Below are positions 11,155 to 20,515 of a stretch of 64,000 nt of DNA, in pieces. The stretch lies in the NCBI GenBank assembly GCA_948474755.1, contig CAOLHI010001483.1, forward strand, positions 1 to 64,000, given 5' to 3'. The stretch's first letter is position 1, and each line of letters starts with the position of its first letter. A program made the position numbers and the translations under genes. Source of the stretch: Ctenosaura bakeri. Taxonomy: Eukaryota > Chordata > Lepidosauria > Squamata > Iguanidae. The notes beneath the pieces were generated by a model that was given only the letters and a program-made list of their open reading frames with translations, made no database searches and was not told where the DNA came from.

Positions 11155-12843
11155 TTGTGGGTCTGGTTATGAGGCAGTTAAGCTGGGAAGTAAGTATGGA
11201 AGGAGAAAGTGACTTCCATCTATCACAGTGTACAAGAATGATCAGCCACACATATAAGGGACACTTATATTTGCATATCTTCTTAATAAAATTCCAGCCA
11301 ATGTATATGTAAACAATGTCCTGGTGGGTTTTGGCAAGCAGCCCCCTCTCTGGGAGTCAAATCTGGTGGGAGACCTGGTTGTTGAAAGCCTTGTGCCTCT
11401 CTCAGCCAAGGAAGGAATGTCTGTCTCCTTCTTCAGTCAAGGGAGGTAGGAGGAGCTGTGAACTTCTCTCAGTTGGGGATGGAGTCGAGAGACACAAGAA
11501 GCCTAGCTGCACCTCACTGTGTGCTTCTCTAGCCCAGCTGCAGAAGCAAGAACCCTGGCCAGTGGCAGCAGCTATGGTAGTGGAACAGATCATGGGTCAG
11601 TGAAACTGTGGATGCTGGTCTAGTGAATACTGGGGACCTGCTATAGTTTTTTCCTGTGTTGCTTTCTTACCTTTCATTTATATGCTGAATGACTAATAAT
11701 ACTTTAAAAATAAATAAATGAAAAATGGTTTTGCTGACTCTTTTATTTTCTTTTTACTAAAAAGAGATTTTATTACGAAAGACAGCCACCTGGGCTAAAA
11801 GTTCTGCTCATTTCCCCGCACGTCCTCCACCCTGCCCTCCTTTTCTTTCTTGAGAAGGAAGTACTCCTATGGCTTCTAACAATCACATCTCTCTGAGTTT
11901 GTGGACTCTGCTGAGAATGACATTCGTTGTTCTTGAGAGAGAGCTGCTGTGCTGTAAAAATAGAGCAGAAAAAAAGCACATTCCTATATGACATTGATAA
12001 CAGCTCCGCTACAATGAAAGCAGAGCTCTGTTTATACCATGCCTTCAGACTCCCAGCATCTCCAATCTTCTGAATACCACAGTGGTGAATATCCCGTTGA
12101 TCTTCTGAATGTTTAGATTTGACCTTTCTTTCTTTGAGTACGGAGGATCCCAGTCCCAGTCCCCAATACTTACATAGTAATATTGTACTAGAGTTTCAGC
12201 ACTGTTCTGCAGTTTCCACCAAGAAACAAACACCAGCTTCTTGTGAAGGAAACCCAAGCTGTTTGATTTTGGATGTAACACCACTGGGGCCTACTATACT
12301 TTACTCTTAAGTACAGGAATTCCAAAAAACCATCACAGCAACATCCCCAAAGGTCTTATTCTTCCCACACTCTACCAAGAGGCAGATGGCTACATCTCCA
12401 AATATTACCTCATATCAGTTTTTGCACTTTCCTTACCACAGCAGCATCCTAGAAGTATTATATGGTGTGATTTTTGCTGAATATATACATCAAGCTTTAT
12501 AGAAGGATTCCTATTTTCTGAACATAACATTTCTGTAAGATAATTGACAGTGAACATCAACAGGATCAGGATGTACACAATTCATTGGTGAGTTATAAAT
12601 TTGAAGAGACCATCATTAATGCGAAACAGTACCAAATTAATATTACCATTGGAGTAAAATATAATAGAGTTCACTGCAGACCCTGCTTGGTTTATTATGT
12701 ACTCAAGTGGGCATCATGAGTTGGATAAGTGGCCAACAATTGTGGCCTAACCAGCTAGAATTCATTGTTTAGGGACTCATTTCTACTACTTACTGTGAGT
12801 GGATGCTACAGCCCAATAGATAAAGAATTGTCAGTGGAGGAGC
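11155..12843. other. Non-coding stretch, GC-richer at 11316-11600
   Basis: No recognisable gene. The 95-residue frame at 11316-11603 lies in a locally GC-richer block with loose internal repetition ('CTTCTCTCAG', 'CTTCTCTAGC'), and its translation has no known domain. A frame on the minus strand at 12045-12284 includes a good splice-donor-like GTAAGTATT but nothing else exon-like. Confidence 0.5.
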
Positions 12844-12970
12844 TTGGAGTGTGGGGAGGGGGGCAAGGGGGGGCTACTGCACAAGGGGTATGGCCACTGT
12901 GCGGGGGGATGTGGCCAGGGCATATGGGAGCCTGGCCAGGGTGTGTGGGGGCGTGGCTACGGGCCTGGAT
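12844..12970 (+). repeat. G-rich minisatellite-like tract
   Basis: The plus strand carries dense G runs (for example GGGGAGGGGGGCAAGGGGG at about 12855-12875), then imperfect repeats of 'GTGGCCAGGGCATATGGGAG' and 'GTGTGGGGGCGTGGCTACGG' type. Three closely spaced long G runs give G-quadruplex potential. Confidence 0.75.
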
Positions 12971-13353
12971 GCCCCAAAAACATTGTCACCTGGGGGCAAA
13001 CTACCCTCTATGCCTCCTATCCCTACGTGACTGAGAATTGTGATGCTTGCTTTGTTGTAGACCACTTGCTCCATCAATTTATCACCAATAAAACTTATAT
13101 GCATGAAGTGTGTCCATTTTTGGTACCAGATTAAGGGTTGAGGAAGCCTGGAATGGTAGCCAGTTTCAGTTTAGGAACAAATGATGCCAAGTTTAGTTCC
13201 TAGTATCTCCAGCTAAAAGGATCAGCTAAGGCGGTCAGGCAGCAGATGACTGAAGGAAGTTCAGAGAGCCGCTGCCTGCCACTCAGAGGAGGCTAGATAG
13301 ACAAATAGTCTAATGTTTTATAAGGCCTCCTTCAGGAGCAGGAAACATATGTC
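12971..13353. other. Non-coding stretch
   Basis: I see no repeat, gene or site in this interval. Confidence 0.5.
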
Positions 13354-13436
13354 CTTCCAGAAGTTGTTGGACCCAATCTGTCAGCATTTCTTAGTTGGAG
13401 TCCAACATCTGAAAGGTTGTGTGATCTCCACCTCTG
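13354..13436. mobile_element. hAT MITE remnant, internally deleted
   Basis: Left arm 'CTTCCAGAAGTTGTTGGACC', right arm 'TTGGAGTCCAACATCTGAAA' and a worn CACCTCTG terminus match the small palindromic hAT family complete at 46843-46977. The middle is shortened. Confidence 0.5.
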
Positions 13437-13769
13437 ATTTACCTCAGATATTTGAGGGGATTCACTGGCTCTATCAGTTTAATGGATACCTGAATCAGGG
13501 CTAATATCTCCCAGCTTCCTTGCCCTGTGTACAAGATAGGAATAAGAATAGATCTACCTACCTTAAAGAACAGTAACTTGTTTCCTGAATTAACATATGT
13601 GAAACACTTTAAAAACTTCATTTGAAATGGCATTATTGCATTATTATGAAAGTCTGTATATGGCAGCTTCTATGAGTGATTTCAGTTACGGTCCATCTAA
13701 TCAACATTTAAATCACTGTACAGCAAGATCCATGAAGGCTGTTATTGTTTACCTTGCATCCCTAAACAA
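13437..13769. other. Non-coding stretch
   Basis: Nothing recognisable between the hAT remnant and the CR1. Confidence 0.5.
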
Positions 13770-14778
13770 AGGGATGATCACCAAAGGGTGATTACCAATG
13801 GCTGCTTTTCATCCTGGAGAGAAGTGACTAGCGGGGTGCCACAGGGTTCTGCCCTGGGCCCAGTGCTGTTCAATATTTTTATCAACAACTTGGATGAAGG
13901 AATAGAGGGCATGCTCATCAAATTGGGAGGGGTTGCTAATATACCAGATGACAGGATCAAAATTCAAAATGACCTGGATAGATTGGAGATCTGGGCCAAA
14001 GCTAACAAAATGAAATTCAACAGAGAGAAGTGTAAGGTCCTACACTTAGGTAGAAAAAATGGAATACAGAAATATAGGATGGGGGACACATGACTGGATA
14101 GCAATACATGTGAAAGGGATCTAGGATTCTTAATAAACCACACGCTGGACATGCATCAGCAATGTGATGCGGCAGCAAAGAAAGCCAATGCAATTCTTGG
14201 CTGCATCAATAGGAATATGGTGTCTAGATCGAGGGAGGTAATGATACCATCTACTCTGCTTTGGTTAGACCTCATCTTGAATACTGTGTCCAGTTCTGGG
14301 CACCCCAATTCAAGAAGGACATGGTCAAGCTGAAGCAAGTCCAGAGGAGGGCGACCAAAATGGTGAGAGGCCTGGAAGCTATGCCCTATGAAGATAGACT
14401 TAGAGAGCTGGGTATGTTTAGTCTGCAGAAGAGAAGGTTAAGAGGGGACATGATAGCCATGTTTAAATATTTGAAGGGATGCCATGTAGAGGAAGGAGAG
14501 GGCTTGTTTTCTGCTGCTCCAGAGACCAGGACAAGGAGCAATGGATTCAAGCTGCAGGAAAGAAGATTCCACCTGAACCTCAGGAAGAACTTCCTGACAG
14601 TCAGGGCTGTCCGGCAGTGGAATATGCTGCCTCGGAGTGTAGTGTTTTTAAACAGAGGCTAGATGGCCATCTGTCAGGAGTGCTTGGAGGGTGTTCCTGC
14701 AAGGCAGGGAGTTGGACTGGATGGCCCATGTGGTCTCTTCCAACTCTACATTTCTATGATTCTATGATTCTATGATTA
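13770..14778 (+). mobile_element. CR1 LINE, 5'-truncated, about 1 kb
   Basis: It begins within the RT domain: 'SGVPQGSALGPVLFNIFINN' at about 13830-13890, then 'DRLEIWAKANKMKFNREKCK', '[18 protein letters not shown]', '[15 protein letters not shown]', '[16 protein letters not shown]' and '[10 protein letters not shown]'. It ends with the typical CR1 3' UTR ('GGTTGGACT-GATGGCCC') and ATTCTATG octamer repeats. Stops and frameshifts separate the pieces. The catalytic FADD box expected between 'MLIK' and 'LGGVAN' (about 13922) is absent. It is inactive and, like most CR1 copies, truncated at the 5' end. Confidence 0.92.
13788..14662 (+). pseudogene. CR1 ORF2 (reverse transcriptase) relic
   Basis: Two open pieces, 13788-14093 and 14261-14662, carry the late RT and thumb/C-terminal parts of CR1 ORF2 in different frames, with stops between them. 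In the first piece the text runs 'EGMLIKLGGVANIPDDR', missing the residues that hold the two catalytic aspartates. The endonuclease domain and ORF1 are not present. The apparent start codons are accidental. Confidence 0.85.
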
Positions 14779-14878
14779 TTGCAAATAAATATAGGGATAA
14801 AAGTTACCAAGGCAATATTGTAGAGGAAGATGAGGTAAACCTGTACAGTAAATCACTGCTCCCTTTCCAGGTGGACTG

Positions 14879-14944
14879 GAGAAAACAGTTTACAGCAGGA
14901 ATAAAACAAATATTTGTTTTATTCCTGCTGTAAACTGTTTTCTC
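14879..14944. repeat. Perfect 66-bp palindrome, no spacer
   Basis: The 32 bases from 14879 (GAGAAAACAGTTTACAGCAG...) are followed by TA and then by their exact reverse complement, ending ...CTGTAAACTGTTTTCTC at 14944. I checked the arms base by base and found no mismatch; the match stops at the next base on both sides. It lies 100 bp downstream of the CR1 tail and is not part of any repeat I recognise. Confidence 0.95.
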
Positions 14945-16099
14945 TGCTCTGAAAAAAACTTTTAATGCTTCACTATGAAATGCCTGGCAAGCCTTTTTTG
15001 AGTCATGAGCCACTGATAACTAAATAATTGGTTACAGAATGGTAAATCTGCAGGTTATAAAACTAGAACTTAACAAATAAGATTGTAAAAGTTATAGCAA
15101 GTCACAGAAAGAAAGCTGATGTTGAATGGTAAGCCAAGGTAGTGATTTTCATCCTGAATTTGCTTATTTGGGAGAAATGGGATGGGTTTTAGGGGACAAT
15201 GTTTGAATGAGAGAATGATACAGGAGGAGTTGATTACACAGTTTCAGACTCTAAAATCAGCACCCTGCCAAGAACTTGTTTCCTCTTTGTGTTTATATGT
15301 TTGCAAGTGCAATGGCTGGTAAGTGGGTTCAGCTCTCTGAAATATCAGAAGTCCTGGAAGAGTACTTTACTCTGGAAGCAAGTCTTACTGAGATTCTTCA
15401 CTTACCAAAAACAAACAAACAAACAAAAAAGTGCTGCTATTTATTGTAGGAAGTATGTTGTGAAACAGCTAGCAATTTCTGTCTTTTCTGTATTTATCTA
15501 TCTGGCTAAGGTGACAGAGAATCATCTTTGTACCAGTCTTTCCAGAAGAAATTCAAGACATTTTCCCTCTAATGATGGAGGCTCTCATGTGAAGGACAGG
15601 GAATAATTGACATAAGTAACCTTACCATTACCAGTCTCAGACTGGAAGGAAAGTCAGTGTAGGTCAGAGCAGGTAAATGATGTCAAAGAAGCTTGAGGTC
15701 TGACTCATCTACTCCTTTTCATGCATTGCATGCATTTTCAGTGTATAGTGAGTTGCACCCTGTCATTTCCTACAGAAATGAGGGGTGAAGAAGAGGCAAC
15801 TCTGGGGAGCAGGGAGGCATGGACTTGGCCTGTACTCATGTGCCTGAGTCATTTAATAAACATTATCCCAGCTGCTTGAGACCCTGTCATGGAAAAAAAA
15901 AAAACCAAGTAGAAACACCCCCCACCTTCATGAATTCTGTGCAAGTGAATTTCCCCACCAGTAAAGTGCCCTGTTTGTGTTACTCAGCATCTTTCTTCCA
16001 TCAGAGTGTTACCCCAAAATGTGGGTGCCACAAGGACCAACCTGCGATGCCAGTGCCTCCTAGCAATGTGAGGAATTAATTAGCTCAAAATCGGGAGGC
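14945..16099. other. Non-coding stretch
   Basis: It holds a short (AAAC)n run at about 15409-15429 and an A run near 15891-15904. The open frame at 15289-15606 crosses the AAAC run and has no known motif. No repeat family recognised. Confidence 0.55.
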
Positions 16100-16770
16100 T
16101 AACAAGGGGGGGCAACTTAATGAGATCTTGCTACCAATGTTTACGGGCTCACACAGGAGAAACTCAGCCAACACAGCAATGTAGATAGTTAAAAATGTGT
16201 TTTACTACAATACATCCACACATACAATACATCTAAACACACACATTCACGTAAAAGCTAACTGAAAGAAAGAGAGGAAAATGAGAGAGTGACTGTGAGG
16301 GGTACAGGCGATATTTACCGGATCTGATGAGAAGCAGAGAGATAAGATGAGGTGGCTCCGGTACTGGACCCAAGGGCAGTTCTCAGTTCAGGAATCAGAT
16401 GGACAGACTAATGCTCAGAAGGGCGAGAGACTGCAAGTTGCAAGCCTGAAACCAGGGGTATACATATCTGAAAACCAGCTTGTGGTGGTGAAGGTTCCCA
16501 GTGCGAAAACAAAGAGGAACCGTTGTCCTAACCATGGTCTATTTGCCTGTTAATGTGCACAGTGTTTGATTGACAAAGACATGAGGATTAATTCAATCAG
16601 GAGTAATGGTTGGGGAAGGTTGGGATCAGAGTAAATCTGGTGGGCTTTTAGCCTGTTGTTCTCTGGGAAAACATTCAGCTTCTGCCTAACCCAATTATCC
16701 ACAGGAACAACAGCTACTGCCTGGCAAATGACCTAATCTCACCTAGAAAGTATAAACACTTTGACTAGTC
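16100..16770 (-). mobile_element. Candidate antisense LTR element remnant
   Basis: Read on the minus strand, a transcript-like block ends in CCCGTAAACA (a CA end at about 16139) followed at once by TTGGTAGCAAGATC, which resembles a tRNA primer-binding site (TGG..., leucine-tRNA-like). That is the order LTR end then PBS. I could not find the opposite LTR boundary, a target duplication or any gag/pol text. Treat as a candidate only. Confidence 0.3.
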
Positions 16771-17032
16771 TCTCTTTCTCTTATGTACAGTCAGATTTCT
16801 TCCCTGACTCAATTTGACTTCTCAGTCACCCTTCAGGCTTGATTTTGATATCAGTGCCAATTAAAGTATGTTGCCAATTACATATGATGCAATTGAGTAT
16901 GGTGCCCATCCAAACCATACTGATATCAGGGGACCACCAAAGTAGGGCCTTACAAGAAGATGTGGATCCCTTTAATCTTCTGCATGCCTATCTCAACCAT
17001 CCTGTTCCCCTTTTCACAAAGCAAACATGTGG

Positions 17033-17120
17033 GGCCTTCTCACACTACCCAGTTATAGCACTATGATGCCACTTTAACTGTTATGGGACACCATCCTATG
17101 GAACTGCAGGTTTTAAATAA
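17033..17120. mobile_element. MITE family B, left part
   Basis: 'GGCCTTCTCACACTAC' followed by 'GTTATAGCACTATGATGCCA', 'CTTTAACTGTTATGG' and 'CATCCTATGGAA' matches the left half of the copy at 23486-23712. The right half is missing. Confidence 0.55.
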
Positions 17121-17177
17121 CATAGCAGGAGAATCTAAGCATCTAGTCAAACCCACCATGAGCAAGATCATATTACC

Positions 17178-17222
17178 TATCAATGGCAGCTAGTGGCTTC
17201 AATTTCAATGGGGGGCCAGTCC
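17178..17222. repeat. Short unclassified repeat 'E', copy 2
   Basis: 'GGCAGCTAGTGGCTTC' followed by 'TCAATGGGGGGCCAGTCC' parallels 4779-4832 and 39958-40012. Confidence 0.35.
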
Positions 17223-17640
17223 TTGCACATTAGGTTTTTCCTTTGAATTAATAGTTTCCTTCTAACTTTAAATGAACAAACTAAAGGGATGAAGCCTATC
17301 CCCAAAATAAGTCCAGCTTCTTTACAGTCAGGACCAAGTCCAGAATGTCCAGAATGGATTCACCATCCCATTAATATGGACCTGTCCCTGCCCCTGCCCC
17401 CCAGTCTTACTTACACCACTCCAAAAAGTCTTAATCTTGGAAAAACTCCATCAAATATGCTCAGATCAACTTTCTGCATGTTGTTGTGCAGGACTCCAGT
17501 TACATTAGAGTCACAATTGCTTAAAGATTGGGTTAATATTTTCCCCCATATCATTTTCTGCAGCGACATTTACTCTGCGGAGGACAACAATGTTATTTTT
17601 TTTTTAAAGTTGTACAACTAATACAATAAATCATCATGTC

Positions 17641-17918
17641 TCTATTTCTAAATTTTTACCATTAAGAAAATGCTTATCCTGATGATTACGGTAGATATCA
17701 TGAAGCAGGAATATGGAAAATGGAAATGCTATGTACCAAAGTGTAAAATAGCTGAAAAATGCAGTACATGGATATAACAATGTTAAGAGATATTGGAAAT
17801 GAAATCTAGATCAGTTTGGAAGATTCAAGAAATAATTCATGTGAAATAGCAATAATAAATGTTTGTTTTAATTGTGAAACTTCAATAAAATGATATTTAA
17901 AAAAAGAAAAGAAAAAGC
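17641..17918 (+). mobile_element. Possible L1 3' UTR fragment
   Basis: The 3' end reads 'ACTTCAATAAAATGATATTT' followed by an A-rich tail, like the tail of the antisense L1 at 42736-43545 (which ends 'ATCAATAAAATGTATTTTA' on its own strand). No coding text is visible, so the assignment rests on the tail and AT-rich composition only. Confidence 0.35.
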
Positions 17919-18552
17919 TTATCCTGACTCTAAAAACAAGCTGTAGCACTCTCAATATCGAAAAGTGTTCAGTCTTTAGATATACACTGTCTTGACATGT
18001 CAGAGTTGATTGCTTATGACATGAGACACTTTCTGTTCCAGGGTGCACAGCTTATTTGCATAAAAAGAACAAAGCTGTCAAAGATCCAAAGGACAGACCT
18101 TCAATAAGGATGCCATCTTAAATCCCACAGACAGGTCCTTTTTAGGCTAATATCAGTTAATTGTTTTGTCTTTGCTGTAGCTGCATCAAGGATATTGGAG
18201 TGATTTTAACTTTCAGGTTCAGAAACATGGAAGAAACTCCACATAGGCACAGCTAACTCTTCTGGTAAATACATTGAAGCTTAGTGACTGCACCAGAGAA
18301 CTTGGTCGGTTGGTCTCTAGCTGTGGCACGTGCCCCAGCCCTCTGGAGCAGACATGGGGAAAAGGCTAAAGAGGTGAGTAAATCACCAAGAAATAGTTTT
18401 GCTCCCTATTTTGCTGACAGTTACCTATCTTGGATCAAAGCAGATTGTATCAGCAATGCCACCAATTGGATACGACCCATCAATACCAATAGAAGTTCAA
18501 CCCAAGTTGAATTATAATAGATTAGACCTCATGGACCTCAATAGAATTTAAT
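17919..18552. other. Non-coding stretch
   Basis: No repeat or gene recognised. The open frame at 18284-18517 has no known motif. Confidence 0.5.
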
Positions 18553-18735
18553 TTAATCATGAGAGAACCAGTGTGGTGTAATGTTGTGAGTGTTAGAGTA
18601 GGATTCAAATCACCATTCAGCCATAGAAACCCACTATGCACACTCTCAGCTTTAGAGGAAGACAATGGCAAACCTCCTCTGAATGAATTTAGTCAAGAAA
18701 ACCCTAGGATAGGGCCACCATAACACCTAGCAACA
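18553..18735 (+). mobile_element. Sauria SINE (tRNA-headed)
   Basis: 'GAGAACCAGTGTGGTGTAAT' starts the tRNA-related head. 'CAGCCATAGAAACCCACTAT', 'AGAGGAAGACAATGGCAAAC' and 'GTCAAGAAAACCCTAGGATA' follow in the order of the fuller copy at 40290-40530. The end reaches CAACAA. It is diverged and slightly deleted. Sauria SINEs carry a pol III promoter in the head and borrow BovB machinery through the tail. Confidence 0.85.
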
Positions 18736-18904
18736 ATTTAATCATGACTAAGTCCTATTGAATTCAGTGGGTCCAGGCATCACAATCATCATCATCACCA
18801 TCATCATCATTAGGTTGGCTGAATCCAACCTAACAAAAATCCAAGAAGAGAAGACAAAAAAAAAAAATCATAAAATTACTCAGCATTATCTGCCTGTCTG
18901 TCTG

Positions 18905-19080
18905 TCTATCTTTTTAAACTTTATTTATTGTATTTATACCCTGCTCTTCAGCCACAAAGGCTCTCATAGTAGCTTGCAAATGCTTAATTTGACAGTTCCT
19001 TGCCCTCAGGTTTACAATCTAGATAAAACATGACATATAAGGAAATGGGAGAGACAGTGGGAGGCAAGATTAAGTCCAGC
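18905..19080 (-). mobile_element. LINE/SINE 3' tail fragment, L2-like
   Basis: 'TTTATTGTATTTATACCCTG' followed by 'CACAAAGGCTCTCATAGTAGC' is, on the minus strand, a 'GGGTATAAATACAATAAA' tail of the kind ending L2-type elements. No coding part. A (CAT)n run precedes it at about 18780-18811 and a (CTGT)n run at about 18893-18908. Confidence 0.45.
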
Positions 19081-20314
19081 AGATATTGCCAGGTTTTCTC
19101 TCCCTGCAAGGCCAGGGCAGTGGAAGTTGGGACTGAAGGAAGGTATTCCATTGGCTTCTGGAATTGGGGGGGGGAATGCGATCAGCTTTAAAGGTTTAAA
19201 AAAATAATGTCTATGCCTGCCACCAAGGTAACATCAAGCAACTTTCCCTTGGAATATATTCCATAGTCACTAGACATCTATTATATGTGTCAGGTAAAAT
19301 CTTTCCATAAAGCCAGTATGGGCATTTAGATTTCTTATGGAAAAAATCCCATTTCTTTTCTGTTAAGATGCTTTTGTTTGTATATGAAAACATCAAATAT
19401 TTTGAAAAATATTTTGAAAAAATATCTGCAAAGGTCCAAGAAAAATAAATGCTCTGCAAATACAAAGGGAGTGGTAAATGTCAGTCTGAATTGTAAATCA
19501 TGTATAAAATATTTGAGAGAGAATGATACATATTCTCTTTGGGCTTACGATACAACAAATCACAGTGATCAAGACTACCAAAGGTACAATCAAAAATACA
19601 TTTCTGAAGAGGAAAAAAAATCACTCAGTCTTTAACTGAAATACAGTTTTACTGCTGGATAATTACAATATGTTACTATGTGGTAAGTTAGGATTGACAA
19701 CTGCATGTCTGAACTTGACCAGACTGTCTAACTAGGGCTTGTTTAGGGCCAAGAAGCCCAGATCATAAGGTATAATTTGAATTTGTACAAAAATTAAGCT
19801 ACATCCATTTGTAAATTTTAGCTTACATTAATTGTAGTTGTTGGTATACATGAACCAAGCATCTTGGTTGGACTGTAGTTGATTGTGTCCTCTTTCACAT
19901 ATCTGTCTGGCTCTCTGCTATGAGTTAAAGCTAAGCATCAAATACAATATTAAAGTGAATGTGTACTGCCCAATTTCCCCTCCCACAGTGGGATTTCCTC
20001 AGAGAATATGCCAAAGGGTTCAAACTCAGCACTTTCAGAGATTTCTCCTCATGTACCTTGAGTAACGAAGATTCAGTTCACTACTCTCTATACACACAAC
20101 CCTCTTGAGTGGAGTAGGATTATCTTAATCAGAGCTTACTGAGTTAAGAGGGGGCAGTGTAAATGAAACATGGAATAGAGTAGGGATGTATTGGTAACAA
20201 ACACCTATTTCCAAAGTCCCTCTATTAGGCAGAACTAGGCACTAGCAGGAACATATTAAAGGTCAATTAGTGCTGAATCCTAATCCCAAAAAAGTAGACA
20301 TTCAACATCTGGCC
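19081..20314. other. AT-rich non-coding stretch
   Basis: Contains a duplicated 'ATATTTTGAAAA' unit at about 19397-19421. No gene or larger repeat recognised. Confidence 0.5.
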
Positions 20315-20515
20315 AATTGTTATTGTTGTTTGCCTTCAAGTTGTTTCCAACTCACAGCAATCCTAAGACAAACCTATCACAGAGTTTTCTGGGGTGTAGA
20401 GAGTTTGACCTGCCCAAAGTCACCCAGTAGGTTTCCATAGCTGAGTGGAAAACTGAACCCTGGTCTCCAGGGTTGTAGAGCAATGCTCAAACCACTACAC
20501 CACAATCTTTTCTCA
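20315..20515 (-). mobile_element. Sauria SINE, antisense
   Basis: Reads as the reverse complement of the Sauria SINE: tail first ('TTGTTTGCCTTCAAGTTGTT'), then 'AATCCTAAGACAAACCTATC', 'AAGTCACCCAGTAGG', the B-box region 'AACTGAACCCTGGTCTCCAG', and the head 'CAAACCACTACACCACA'. Nearly full length. Confidence 0.88.

Larger units (their letters stand above)
16771..17640. other. Non-coding stretch with small repeat pieces
   Basis: Contains the partial MITE at 17033-17120 and repeat E copy 2. The frame at 17289-17621 has no recognised domain. Otherwise unremarkable. Confidence 0.5.

Noticed and set aside
11316..11603. 95-residue frame in a GC-richer block
   Set aside because: No recognised domain and no splice or codon evidence; local composition alone lengthens the frame.
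12045..12284. Minus-strand frame with a GTAAGTATT donor-like site, considered as an exon
   Set aside because: No convincing acceptor, no recognisable protein similarity, and its start is not an ATG; one donor-like match is expected by chance.
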